Positions 25,415-33,744 of a stretch of 64,000 bases of DNA are shown piece by piece (within the stretch, counting starts at the first letter, position 1; every line of letters begins with the position of its first letter). A program made the position numbers and the translations under genes. The stretch lies in NCBI GenBank assembly GCA_030426605.1, contig JAUHXM010000001.1, positions 91,379 to 155,378 of the forward strand. The letters are read 5' to 3'. A model generated the notes under the pieces. The model searched no databases, was not told the DNA's origin, and worked only from the letters and a program-made list of their open reading frames with translations. The stretch comes from Phycisphaerae bacterium. Its GTDB lineage: Bacteria > Planctomycetota > Phycisphaerae > Phycisphaerales > UBA1924.

Positions 25415-28138
25415 TCACTGCCCGATCACGTACGCCGCGTCGAGCGTCCGGGCGATCCGCGTGCGGACGTCGTCCAGGTGGGCCTTGGTGTAGGTGCCCG
25501 GGTTCGAGCCCAGGGCCTCCTCGGCCATGCCATCGACCCGGCGGAGTTCCGCTGCCGCGAGCGTCGCGATCGTCCGGAGCGTCGGGCTCGAGCTGTCGAG
25601 CAGGGCGAGGGTGGTGAGGCGTGAGAGGTGCTCGCGCTGCAGCCCGCGCTGGAAGCTCGAGATCTCGTCGCCTCGCGAGACGTCGCCCAGGTCCGACCAC
25701 GCCGCGTCCGTGACGGTCGTGACGAGCTCGGCCATGGTGAACGGGTTCTCGTCCTGGGCCTTGTACTCGTTGTCGTAGACGCGGCGGAGGCGGGTGGGGT
25801 TCATGACGAGCGACATCGCCGCCGCCTGGATGCTGCCCACCATGTCGTGCACGGGGACGTTCGGGTCGGACATCAGCTCGTTGATGCCCGCCGGGTCCCA
25901 CCAGTGCTCCTTGCCCATGTGGGCGAGCAGCTCTGGGGTGAGCCCGAAGGCGTCGTCGTCGAAGCTGCTCTCGAGGATGAGGGCGAGGGCCTCGCGCTGG
26001 CGGTCCGCCGGGACCTCCTCGACCGGGACGCGCTCGCCCGGGTCGCCCTTGAAGTCGTTGTTGTAGAAGGACCCGCCGATCCACCCCGACGCGATGACCA
26101 TCGCCTGGAAGTGGGTGTTGAGCAGCGAGTTGAACCGGCGCCGCGTCTCGGCCCAGCTCTCACCCTCCTTCACGATGTCCTCGACGAGGCGCGAGCGGAG
26201 GTCGGCCACGATGCCCAGGCGCGAGCGGGCGAACTGCAGGTTGTCCGCGCCCATGTCCCACGTCACGTTGCGCGGGTCGGACCCGGCCGACATCGCCTGC
26301 TGGGGCACCCAGATGTGCCCCGGCTCGGAGACGCGCTTGAGCGTCTCCTCGACCTTGTCTTCGGGGCCGTACCCGAACGCGATCGCCCACAGGTCGTACG
26401 GCCCGACCTCGGTCGTCGCGTACGGGCCCTGCGCCTCGCCGAGCTCGTGGTTGAGGTTGACCGCCGCGTACTCCATGACCGACCCGATCATCGGACCCGA
26501 GAAATCGGGCGAGTTGATCTCCTCGAGGGTGTTGATCGTCGAGGACGTCATGTTGTGCTGCAGGCCCAGGCAGTGCCCGACCTCGTGCGCGCTGATGTAC
26601 CGGATGATCTGCGAGTAGAAAACCTCGGGGATGCCGTCGAGCAGGTTGTCGGGGTCGGCACCCGTGGGGAGATCGAGCAGCCCGGTCTGCAGCGCGGTGC
26701 CCGCGAGGGCGAAATCGACGGCGAGCATGTTGCCCATCTTGCACGCCGCGTTCACGTGGCTCGTGCCCGGCGTCCAGGGATGATCGGGCGAGCCGAACTC
26801 GACCTCGGTCGCTTTCTCCATGCGTTGCGAGCGCATCGCCATGCGGTGCGCGCGCCGCTCGGGCGAGGCGAGCCGGATCCGCGGGTCCCAGTCCGGGTGC
26901 TCCTCGAAGAACGCGAGCGTCTCGGGCCCGAACGCCTGCTCGGTGAAGTCGTCGGACAGGATCTCCAGGCTTGCGCGCAGCGAGCGCGTCAGCCCCTGGT
27001 GCCACACCACGTCGGCGTCGAGGATCTCGCCCGTCAGCGGGTTCGTGCGGCTCGGGCCGATCGCGTAGCCCTGGTTCGAGGCGTTCCAGCGGAAGAAGTT
27101 GTACCGCGCGTCCTCGGGGTCCTTGTCCATGTGGGCGCCGGTGACCGAGTCCTGCTGGTAGACCTCGAGGGCACCCACAATCCCGATCTCCTCGAACGCC
27201 TTGTTCCACATCTCGATCCCCTCGCGCACGTACCGGCGGTACTTCACAGGGGTCGTGTGCTCGATGTACCAGACCAGCGGCTCCTTGGGCGGGCTCATCT
27301 GCAGCTTCGGGTCCGCCTTCTCGATGTTCCAGCGGCTGATGTACCGGTCCGTGACCTTCGCGTTCGCGTCACGCGAGAAGTCCTGGTGCCAGTTGTAGAA
27401 GTACCCGACGCGCGGGTCCGCGTGGCGCGGCTTGTACCCGGGCGTGCCCTCGAGGTTCCCGATCGAGTACGACAGCCGCACGATCTGGCCCGAGCCGGGA
27501 CGCGGCGCCTGGTACTCGAACACGATGTTGTCCGGGAAGGCCTTCGCCTTCGTCAGCTTCGCCAGGCGCGCGTCGATCGGCCCGCCCGACGACCCGTACC
27601 CGCCCCAGGGCGAGCCCGGGAAGAACGTCGCCGCCTGCTGCGTCGCGATGCCGCCCAGGTCGATCACCGGGCGACCGTCCTTCGTCTCCGACACGATGGG
27701 CGTCGAGAGCAGCACGCGGCCCGTGTAGAGCTGCTCGTTGGAGTCCTGGGCCTGCTTGTCGCCGTCGGTGCGGACCGACAGGTTCGGCGCGACAAGCATG
27801 AGCTGCTTGTCAACGCGCTCCCACTGGACGTAGTGCGTCGGGCCCATGACGCCCGCGTGCGCGTCGCCGCCCGAGACGGTGCAGGCGATCATGATCATCT
27901 TCTTGTCGTACCCGCGCGGCAGGGCGGCCAGGAGCTTCCCGCTCTCGCGGTCCTCGTAGAGCTCCCAGAGCGGGTCGGACCCGTCGGCCGTCGAGACGAC
28001 CTTGCTCAGCCCCTCGGTGACCTTCTCGATCGGGGGGAAGTCCGGCTTGTCGTCGGCGTACACCGGGGTCACCCCGCCGGCGAGCGTCAACATCATCGCG
28101 ACGACGGCTGCGCCGCCCGCACGCTTCATACTCCGCAT
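25415..28138 (-). CDS. Exported zinc metalloprotease (DUF5117/DUF4953 type, metzincin motif)
   Basis: A 907-residue exported protein with a signal peptide (MRSMKRAGGAAVVAMMLTLAGGVTPVYA, cleavage after YA). The metzincin zinc site is HEVGHCLGLQHNM (His518 in this numbering), with a Met-turn-like SVMEY about 30 residues later. The N-terminal region (KLLAALPRGYDKKMIMIACT, IVRLSYSIGNLEGTPGYKPR) matches the DUF5117 domain that precedes the catalytic DUF4953 domain in this family. A Trp/Glu-rich C-terminal helical region ends at VIGQ. It is probably secreted or periplasmic and could degrade proteins from the environment or envelope. The ATG at 28138 is preceded by GGAGATGG. Confidence 0.9.
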   Translation of the reverse strand: MRSMKRAGGAAVVAMMLTLAGGVTPVYADDKPDFPPIEKVTEGLSKVVSTADGSDPLWELYEDRESGKLLAALPRGYDKKMIMIACTVSGGDAHAGVMGPTHYVQWERVDKQLMLVAPNLSVRTDGDKQAQDSNEQLYTGRVLLSTPIVSETKDGRPVIDLGGIATQQAATFFPGSPWGGYGSSGGPIDARLAKLTKAKAFPDNIVFEYQAPRPGSGQIVRLSYSIGNLEGTPGYKPRHADPRVGYFYNWHQDFSRDANAKVTDRYISRWNIEKADPKLQMSPPKEPLVWYIEHTTPVKYRRYVREGIEMWNKAFEEIGIVGALEVYQQDSVTGAHMDKDPEDARYNFFRWNASNQGYAIGPSRTNPLTGEILDADVVWHQGLTRSLRASLEILSDDFTEQAFGPETLAFFEEHPDWDPRIRLASPERRAHRMAMRSQRMEKATEVEFGSPDHPWTPGTSHVNAACKMGNMLAVDFALAGTALQTGLLDLPTGADPDNLLDGIPEVFYSQIIRYISAHEVGHCLGLQHNMTSSTINTLEEINSPDFSGPMIGSVMEYAAVNLNHELGEAQGPYATTEVGPYDLWAIAFGYGPEDKVEETLKRVSEPGHIWVPQQAMSAGSDPRNVTWDMGADNLQFARSRLGIVADLRSRLVEDIVKEGESWAETRRRFNSLLNTHFQAMVIASGWIGGSFYNNDFKGDPGERVPVEEVPADRQREALALILESSFDDDAFGLTPELLAHMGKEHWWDPAGINELMSDPNVPVHDMVGSIQAAAMSLVMNPTRLRRVYDNEYKAQDENPFTMAELVTTVTDAAWSDLGDVSRGDEISSFQRGLQREHLSRLTTLALLDSSSPTLRTIATLAAAELRRVDGMAEEALGSNPGTYTKAHLDDVRTRIARTLDAAYVIGQ

Positions 28139-28472
28139 GGTCCATCTCCGTAATCGCGGGCCCGCGGCCCTGAGCGCTTCGTCGGCGGGCACAGCCCCTC
28201 TGGCACCGTGGGAGCCCCACGGCGCCGGCTCCGCCGCACGCGCGCCCGACATCGACGCCTACCAAGATCGAGCGTGAATGGTTGCGTGCGAGCGCTGTCC
28301 CGCGGGGCCCACCCCTTCGGTGCGGCACCCACGCCGACCCCGAATCACCCCCCAAGCCGGTCATGCCCGCTTCTGCGTGTTTGGTTTATATGCGGGCTCG
28401 CCACAACCCCCCTTAACGCTTTCTTTGCGCAGTGCTTATGCTTTGTTCGGAGTCACGCCGAATCGGGGTGCC
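28139..28472. promoter_or_regulatory. 334-base divergent intergenic region with candidate promoter
   Basis: Between the metalloprotease start and the first MgtC-like start. No gene is supported here; ORF-track entries are shadows. The right-hand third is AT-rich compared with the rest of the window. A candidate sigma70 promoter for the rightward gene is TTAACG (28413-28418), an 18-base spacer and TATGCT (28437-28442), about 35 bases before the ATG. Confidence 0.35.
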
Positions 28473-29003
28473 ATGCTGCAGGAGATGACGGACATCGAAC
28501 CCGACACCGCGCTGGGCGTTGCGACGATCGCGAGCCGCCTGGGGCTCGCGGTGCTCTTCGGCGCGGTCGTCGGGTTCGAGCGCAAGATCGCCGACAAGCC
28601 CGCGGACGTGCGCACGATGGTGATGATCAGCGCCGGCGCCGCGGCGTTTGCGCTCATGGGCGTCCAGATCACCGCTGGCGTGTCCGCGAACACGGGCATC
28701 CAGGCGGACCCGACGCGCGTGCTCGCGTACATCATCTCGGGCGTGGGTTTCCTGGGCGCGGGCGCGATCCTGCACTCGAAGAAAACGATCCGTGGGATGA
28801 CGACCGCCGCGGCGATCTGGGCGGCCGCGGCGATCGGCGCGGCGTGCGGGCTTGGGCTCCTCACGATCGCGACGTCGCTGTTCGTCGTTGTCTTCGCGAT
28901 GCTCTGGTTGCCCTGGACGGCGCGTTTCGTCGGGCTCGACAACGGCGACGACGATTCGGACGAGCTCGACGCCGAATCCACGCGCTGGCGTGCCGGCGGG
29001 TAG
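28473..29003 (+). CDS. MgtC/SapB-family membrane protein, copy 1
   Basis: A 176-residue protein with about four to five membrane helices. MgtC features are the FGAVVGFERKIADKPADVRTM segment (family: GxERxxxxkxAGlRT), VLAYIISGVGFLGAGAILHS and TIRGMTTAAAIWAAAAIGAA. The Asp/Arg pair of the conserved motif is present. The C-terminal tail is acidic (DNGDDDSDELDAES) and lacks the ACT-like domain of Salmonella MgtC. SapB-type proteins affect Mg2+ and phosphate homeostasis, but their transport activity is uncertain. I chose the ATG at 28473; the longer ORF reaches into the intergenic region. The paralogous gene follows after 16 bases. Confidence 0.88.
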   Translation: MLQEMTDIEPDTALGVATIASRLGLAVLFGAVVGFERKIADKPADVRTMVMISAGAAAFALMGVQITAGVSANTGIQADPTRVLAYIISGVGFLGAGAILHSKKTIRGMTTAAAIWAAAAIGAACGLGLLTIATSLFVVVFAMLWLPWTARFVGLDNGDDDSDELDAESTRWRAGG

Positions 29004-29019
29004 GCTGAGGCGCGCCGTG

Positions 29020-29487
29020 ATGATCGAGCCGCTGACCGAATTTGAGATCTTCGTCCGCGCCGCCGTCGCCGCCGCCCTCGGGCTCGCGATCGGGTGGGAC
29101 CGCGAAAAGAAAGAGAAGGCCGCGGGCGTGCGCACGATGGCGCTCGTGTCGCTCGGGTGCGCGGGGTTGGTGATCGCCGGGTTCGAGATCACCGCCCGGT
29201 TCGCGCATACCGACGCGACACTCGACCTCCTGCGGCTCGTCTCAGGGGTCGCGGGCGGCGTCGGCTTCCTCGGCGCCGGGGCGATCATCCAGTCGCGCGG
29301 CGAGATCCGCGGCATGACGACCGCGGCGTCCATCTGGGCCGCCGCCGGCATCGGCGTTGCGTGCGGCGCGGGCCTGTTCACGCTCGCCGGGATCCTGTGC
29401 GGGCTCGTGCTGGCGGTGCTCGTGGTCGTGACCATGTTCAAGGGCAGCGTCCTGCCCGACCGCGAGGACGCCAAGAGCGAGGGCTGA
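29020..29487 (+). CDS. MgtC/SapB-family membrane protein, copy 2
   Basis: A 155-residue paralogue of the preceding gene. It contains LGLAIGWDREKKEKAAGVRTM, GVAGGVGFLGAGAIIQSRGE and IRGMTTAASIWAAAGIGVACG. The AG preceding RT in its motif is closer to the family consensus than copy 1. It begins ATG at 29020 directly after a GTG, 16 bases from the copy 1 stop, so the pair is likely co-transcribed. The two may form a heteromeric complex; this is inference. A convergent hairpin separates it from the dinB-like gene. Confidence 0.88.
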   Translation: MIEPLTEFEIFVRAAVAAALGLAIGWDREKKEKAAGVRTMALVSLGCAGLVIAGFEITARFAHTDATLDLLRLVSGVAGGVGFLGAGAIIQSRGEIRGMTTAASIWAAAGIGVACGAGLFTLAGILCGLVLAVLVVVTMFKGSVLPDREDAKSEG

Positions 29488-29509
29488 ACGACCGATCCGG
29501 CGCCGCACC

Positions 29510-29532
29510 GTGCCGCCCGTTCGCGGCGGCAC
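29510..29532. terminator. Hairpin between convergent genes
   Basis: GTGCCGCC and GGCGGCAC form an 8-bp stem with a 7-base loop, in the 48-base space between the convergent stops of the second mgtC-like gene and the dinB-like gene. It may terminate both transcripts, but neither side has a U tract. Confidence 0.35.
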
Positions 29533-29535
29533 CGC

Positions 29536-30069
29536 TCAGCGTGCCGGCGGCCGCAGAATGCCCATGTCGTCCCGCCAGGGCCCGACACGCTCCGCGTACC
29601 GACCGGCGAGCCCTTTGCAGATCTGCGACGTGTGGTGCAGGTCGTGCGCCGCCCACGCGCTGACGAGCTCGCCGAGCGTGACACGCCCGAGGCTCGGGTG
29701 TGTGCCGGCGCGTTCGAGGTCGGCCGCGGTCAGACTCAGCCCATCGAGAACCGCGACGCTTTCGGCGCGCAGATTCACGAACTCCTCGAGCAGCTCCGCG
29801 GCCGGCGGCCCGTCCGAGGGCTCGATCGTCGCGTTGTGGTCGAACGCGTCGAACGGGCGCGCCTCCCCGTGCTCGAGGATGATGCGGATGCGCGGCACCC
29901 AGTCCTCGCGCTCGTTGATCACCAGGTGCCCCAGCACGTGGTACGGGCTGAACGAGCCCGGCGCGTACCGACGCGTCGCGGCGGCGTCATCCAGCCCTTC
30001 CAGCAACGCGCGGAGCACGCCCGGCGTGCGCGCGATCGTCGCCCGTGCGTCGGCGAGCGCGCTCAACAA
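29536..30069 (-). CDS. DinB-family four-helix protein
   Basis: A 177-residue protein of the DinB/YfiT fold, a four-helix bundle binding one metal through three His. The candidate ligands are His in YHVLGHLVINE, and His/His in AAHDLHHTSQICKG, in the positions expected for the family. In other bacteria DinB-like proteins act as thiol-dependent transferases (BacillithiolS-transferase) or in stress responses; the co-substrate here is unknown. The most likely start is TTG (30066 or 30069), overlapping the stop of the upstream PEP-CTERM gene (TTGA). Confidence 0.85.
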   Translation of the reverse strand: MLSALADARATIARTPGVLRALLEGLDDAAATRRYAPGSFSPYHVLGHLVINEREDWVPRIRIILEHGEARPFDAFDHNATIEPSDGPPAAELLEEFVNLRAESVAVLDGLSLTAADLERAGTHPSLGRVTLGELVSAWAAHDLHHTSQICKGLAGRYAERVGPWRDDMGILRPPAR

Positions 30070-30770
30070 CGCCGGCGTCTGACGGCGAACAGACCGGCGA
30101 CCCCGATCGTCAACGCCGGCCCCGGTGCGGGAAAGATCCGGAGCTCCGCGTCGCCCGAAGCGTTCCCGCTGGTGTACACGCGGAACCGGTAGTCGCCCGC
30201 GTCGAGCGTCCCGCTGGCAACAACTCCCGCGGAGTCGAACGGAGAGATCGAGTAGATCAACCCGCCGCCGACTTCTTGGAGCACAAGGCTGCCGCTGCCC
30301 GTGTCGTTGTCATACGCGAAGGAATACAGCTCGAGCTCGAACGACATGGACGCCGTGAGCGTGAACGCGAGCTCTGCGACGGCGGTTGGGCCGTACGGGA
30401 AGTCGTAGGCGGGGTTCACGCTCGCGCTGGCGGCCAGCCGCGTGTCGAGTCCGCCGCCCGCGGTCTCGGTCGCGACGCCGGACACGGTGACGTCCTCGCG
30501 CGGGTAGGGGAACCCGAACTGAGCGCCCCCCATCGCGGACTGGCTGAAGGGCGCGATGCCCAGCCCGCCCGATACATCGAACGAGTTGTTGCCGACGCTC
30601 ACGTAATTCGGGCTGCCGTAGACATACGTGCCGTCCCATTGGTACTCGTCGGAGACATCCCCGGTGAACCTGAACAGCTCGTTGACCACCTCTCCGCGCG
30701 CGTCGGCCCCGGCCAGGCCGGCACAGAAGATGGCGCCGCCGAACAGCATGCCTCGAATCGCAATGCTCAT
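30063..30770 (-). CDS. Exported protein with PEP-CTERM-like sorting signal
   Basis: A 235-residue protein. The N terminus MSIAIRGMLFGGAIFCAGLAGADARG is a signal peptide; the C terminus FPAPGPALTIGVAGLFAVRRRRC has the PEP-CTERM arrangement: a PxP/PAPG motif, a hydrophobic helix and an Arg cluster. Such proteins are processed by exosortase and usually go to the outer surface or exopolysaccharide. The body is beta-rich (GGLDTRLAASASVNPAYDF), typical of secreted PEP-CTERM proteins. I chose the ATG at 30770; the longer ORF is not supported. No exosortase gene is in the window. A palindrome at 30874 lies upstream. Confidence 0.8.
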   Translation of the reverse strand: MSIAIRGMLFGGAIFCAGLAGADARGEVVNELFRFTGDVSDEYQWDGTYVYGSPNYVSVGNNSFDVSGGLGIAPFSQSAMGGAQFGFPYPREDVTVSGVATETAGGGLDTRLAASASVNPAYDFPYGPTAVAELAFTLTASMSFELELYSFAYDNDTGSGSLVLQEVGGGLIYSISPFDSAGVVASGTLDAGDYRFRVYTSGNASGDAELRIFPAPGPALTIGVAGLFAVRRRRC

Positions 30771-30869
30771 GATGCGTCCCTCGATTGTGGGCGGCCGCAC
30801 GAGGTGGTCGTTGCCCGCCTTCCCGCTGCCGTACCCCCGCCCAAAGGTACCGCCGGCCGGGGCGGGCGG

Positions 30870-30893
30870 CAAACCAATATTGGAACTTGCCCG
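30870..30893 (-). promoter_or_regulatory. Palindromic candidate operator upstream of the PEP-CTERM gene
   Basis: CCAATATTGG (30874-30883) is a perfect 10-base palindrome, AT-rich in a GC-rich context. It lies inside a larger imperfect dyad whose arms are GGCAA and TTGCC, about 100 bases before the PEP-CTERM start. Only its symmetry and placement support a regulatory role. Confidence 0.3.
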
Positions 30894-30924
30894 CTAAGAA
30901 CGCGCCAATCCGGGCGGGGATGCT

Positions 30925-32508
30925 CTACACGCCCCGGTCGCTCGTCCCCAACGATTCCAACTCGTCCGCGTACCGCTCGCGCAGCGGCTCGACGACCTCC
31001 GCCAGGAACCGCTCGGTCTGCTCGACCGCGCGCCCGACGTACTTCATCGGGTCCAAGAGAGCTTCCTCGGTCAGCAGGTGGTGCACGCTCTTGAACGCGT
31101 CATCGCCCCGCAGGCGCTCGATCAGGTCGTTGTCGAGCCCTTCGGACTTCACCCGCATGCCGGCGGCCTGCGCGTGCACGCGGATCTTCTCGTGCAGCTC
31201 CTGCCGGTCGCCGCCCGCCTTGACGGCCTCCATCAGGATGTTCTCCGTCGCCAGAAACGGCAGCTCGGCCATCAGGTTCTTGCGGACCATCGCCTCGTGC
31301 ACCACCAGCCCGCTCGCGACCTGATGCATGAGGTCGAGCGCGCCGTCGAGGGCGAGGAACGCCTCGGGCAGGCTCAGCCGCCGGTTCGACGAGTCGTCCA
31401 GCGTCCGCTCGAGCCACTGCGTCGCGGCGGTGTCGTAGGCGTTGCCCACGAGGTTCATCACGAAGCGCGTGAGGCCGCAGATCCGCTCGCACTTCATCGG
31501 GTTGCGCTTGTAGGGCATGGCCGACGAGCCGATCTGCTTGTCGCCGAAGGGCTCGTCGAGCTCCTTGCGGTTGGAGAGCAGGCGGATGTCGGTGGCGATC
31601 TTGTGGAGGACGGCGGCGATTGATGCGAGGTCGGCGAGGATGAACGTATCAATGACACGCGGGTAAGTCTGCCCGGTCAGATACTCGCTCGTGGTACTCG
31701 CACCAAAGTCTCTGTCCCACCGTGCTTCCTGAGCATCGTTCATGCCACCCGGCTTCGGCCAATGCCACAGCCGAAGAATGACATTGGTGCTCAGGCGATC
31801 AACTCGATCCCCCGAGTTCTCAAACAGATTGAGGTAAGACGCTTGGGTTCCCGTTGCGCCCCGAATACCGCGGGACATGAGCATGAGCTGTTTGTAATTG
31901 TCATCGTGCTTGCCAGCACCGTCACGGTAATAATCGTCATAGACCTCGAGCCGACGTTGGGCGAGTGCGAGATCACTCGCCCAGCCCGCGAACCGACGTC
32001 CCACCGTAACCGGTTGCGCAACCTGATAATGGGTAAATCCAAGCGTGGGGATCGACTTATGGCGATCCGCTTCTCCCGCGATGCCCTCTGTTGCTCGTAC
32101 CGATTTGGTGTGGAGCAACTGGATGCTCTCAAAGAGGCACATCAAGTCCGCGTTGCACACCACGTCCTGGCTCGTGCACCCGAGGTGGATGATCGGCTTC
32201 GCCTTTGGGCAGCTCTCGCCCAGGCAGTGCACGTGGGCCATCACGTCGTGCCGCAGCTCGCGCTCCAGCTCCGCCGCCCGCGCGAGCTCGGCGTCCGTGA
32301 TGCCCCGCTCGACGACGCCCCGCAGCGCGGCGACCTGCTCTTCAGAGATGTCCAGCCCGCACGCCCGCTGCGCCTCGGCGACGGCGAGCCAGATCCGCCG
32401 CCACGTATCGAACTTGTGCCGCGCCGACCAGATCCGCAGCATCTCCGGGCTCGCGTTCCGGCTCGCCAGGGGCGACGTGTACGTGTCGTAGGGGCTCGTC
32501 ATGCCCAA
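30925..32508 (-). CDS. purB: Adenylosuccinate lyase
   Basis: PurB removes fumarate from adenylosuccinate and SAICAR in purine synthesis. The fumarase/aspartase superfamily signature GSSAMPYKRNPMKCERI is at residues 327-343. HLGCTSQDVVCNADLM and TLGFTHYQVAQPVTVGRR match the second and first conserved regions, and QASYLNLFENSGDRVDRL and EYLTGQTYPRVID complete the fold. At 527 residues it resembles the longer eukaryote-type enzyme. Residues about 117-290 (31640-32160) are encoded in a different base composition: 57% GC by hand count over 480 bases against about 65-70% flanking, with many codons ending in A or T. The reading frame stays intact across this block. Confidence 0.95.
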   Translation of the reverse strand: MGMTSPYDTYTSPLASRNASPEMLRIWSARHKFDTWRRIWLAVAEAQRACGLDISEEQVAALRGVVERGITDAELARAAELERELRHDVMAHVHCLGESCPKAKPIIHLGCTSQDVVCNADLMCLFESIQLLHTKSVRATEGIAGEADRHKSIPTLGFTHYQVAQPVTVGRRFAGWASDLALAQRRLEVYDDYYRDGAGKHDDNYKQLMLMSRGIRGATGTQASYLNLFENSGDRVDRLSTNVILRLWHWPKPGGMNDAQEARWDRDFGASTTSEYLTGQTYPRVIDTFILADLASIAAVLHKIATDIRLLSNRKELDEPFGDKQIGSSAMPYKRNPMKCERICGLTRFVMNLVGNAYDTAATQWLERTLDDSSNRRLSLPEAFLALDGALDLMHQVASGLVVHEAMVRKNLMAELPFLATENILMEAVKAGGDRQELHEKIRVHAQAAGMRVKSEGLDNDLIERLRGDDAFKSVHHLLTEEALLDPMKYVGRAVEQTERFLAEVVEPLRERYADELESLGTSDRGV

Positions 32509-32554
32509 GGGTAGACGCGGCGCGGTCTAGGATGGCGCTCACGGAGGGCACACC

Positions 32555-33016
32555 ATGCACGAGTTCGCGATCACCACCGAGTGGACCGGCGCCGGCGACC
32601 AGGGCACCGCGACATACAAGTCGTACACCCGCGCGTACGACGTCTCGTCGGCGGGCAAGCCGACCCTGCACGCGACCGCCGCCCCCGCGTACGGCGGGGA
32701 CCCCGCGAAGTACAACCCCGAGGACCTGCTCGTCGCGGCTGCGTCGGCCTGCCACATGCTGTCGTACCTGCACGTCTGCGCCGTCAGCGGCGTCGTGGTG
32801 ACGGCGTACACGGACGACGCCGTGGGCCGACTCGAGACGGACGACTCGGGCTCGGGCGTGTTCACGGAGATCGTCCTGCGCCCGCGGGTGACCATCGCGC
32901 CGGGCTCGGACGCAAAGAAGGCCGAGGAGCTGCACCACAAGGCGGGCGAGATCTGCTTCATCGCGCGCTCGCTCGCCTGCCCCGTGCGCCACGAGCCGAC
33001 GATCGTCGCGGGGTGA
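32555..33016 (+). CDS. OsmC-family peroxidase-like protein
   Basis: A 153-residue OsmC/Ohr-family protein. It has the family Cys pair: Cys66 (AAASACHMLSYLHVC) and Cys134 or Cys142 (GEICFIARSLACPV). The NPEDLLVAAASACHML segment is canonical. OsmC-type proteins reduce organic and hydrogen peroxides with thiols, and this branch (sometimes called YhfA or SACOL1771-like) differs from Ohr. The ATG is preceded by ACGGAGGG. It is divergent from purB with 46 bases between and convergent with alkD. Confidence 0.9.
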   Translation: MHEFAITTEWTGAGDQGTATYKSYTRAYDVSSAGKPTLHATAAPAYGGDPAKYNPEDLLVAAASACHMLSYLHVCAVSGVVVTAYTDDAVGRLETDDSGSGVFTEIVLRPRVTIAPGSDAKKAEELHHKAGEICFIARSLACPVRHEPTIVAG

Positions 33017-33041
33017 GCGCGCGGGGCGGGTCGCTGCCGGT

Positions 33042-33743
33042 CTACATCCGCCCCTCGCGGACCAGGGCCTTGGCGCCCTCGCGGTAGCTCAGCGGGCTCA
33101 GCTCGCTCTGGTGCTTCCGGAGGAACGCGATGACGTCGTCGGGCGCGTCGTACGAGTACTGCCGCAGCGCCCACCCGATGCCCTTGCGGATGAAGAACTC
33201 GGTCTCGTGCATCCGCGCCCGGCAGTACGAAAACAGCCGGTCGGCGTCCGTCTCGCCCTTGTGCTTGACCTGCCCGATGATCGCCGCCCGGCGCAGCCAC
33301 ATGTCGTCGGACGCGACCCACCCGTCCGCCCACGGCTCGACCGCGGCCCGTTCGCGCAGCCACACCCGCCCCACGATCTGCACCGCCAGCTCGTCGACCA
33401 GATCCCACCAGGCGCCCTCGATCATCAGCGTCTCGAACAGCGGGACCGACTCGATCGTGACAAAGTCATCGAACGCGCGCGCGTAGAGCAGCGCCACGTA
33501 CCGCTCCTCGCGGTGCGGCTGCTTCCACAGCGCACGGATCGCGGACTCGTACCGCCGGCGGGACGTCGGCACGAACCGTTTCTTGATGTCGCGCATCAGC
33601 ACCACCCGCCCCGGCTTCTTGACACCGTAGAAGGGCTGCTCGGTCTTCATGTACCGCTGCATCGGCGCCGCGTCGGCGCGCACGGCGAGCCTCTCGAGCC
33701 CCTCGGCGACCGCGTCCGTCAGCTCGGCGTTCGTCCAGGGCAT
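33042..33743 (-). CDS. DNA alkylation repair protein, AlkD-like
   Basis: A 233-residue HEAT-repeat glycosylase of the AlkD family, which excises N3- and N7-alkylated purines without base flipping. Family hallmarks are FYGVKKPGRVVLMRDIKKRF, the WWDLVDELAVQIVG helix, DDMWLRRAAIIGQVKHK and HETEFFIRKGIGWALRQYSYD. The catalytic Trp/Asp/Arg cluster positions appear conserved (WWDLVDE and MWLRR). The ATG lies one base after the leuS stop (TGACATG), so the two genes are translationally coupled. Confidence 0.9.
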   Translation of the reverse strand: MPWTNAELTDAVAEGLERLAVRADAAPMQRYMKTEQPFYGVKKPGRVVLMRDIKKRFVPTSRRRYESAIRALWKQPHREERYVALLYARAFDDFVTIESVPLFETLMIEGAWWDLVDELAVQIVGRVWLRERAAVEPWADGWVASDDMWLRRAAIIGQVKHKGETDADRLFSYCRARMHETEFFIRKGIGWALRQYSYDAPDDVIAFLRKHQSELSPLSYREGAKALVREGRM

Positions 33744-33744
33744 G

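Noticed and set aside
31640-32160. Mobile insertion inside purB
   Set aside because: The block encodes conserved PurB residues in frame and has no terminal repeats or transposase, so replacement by recombination fits better than insertion.
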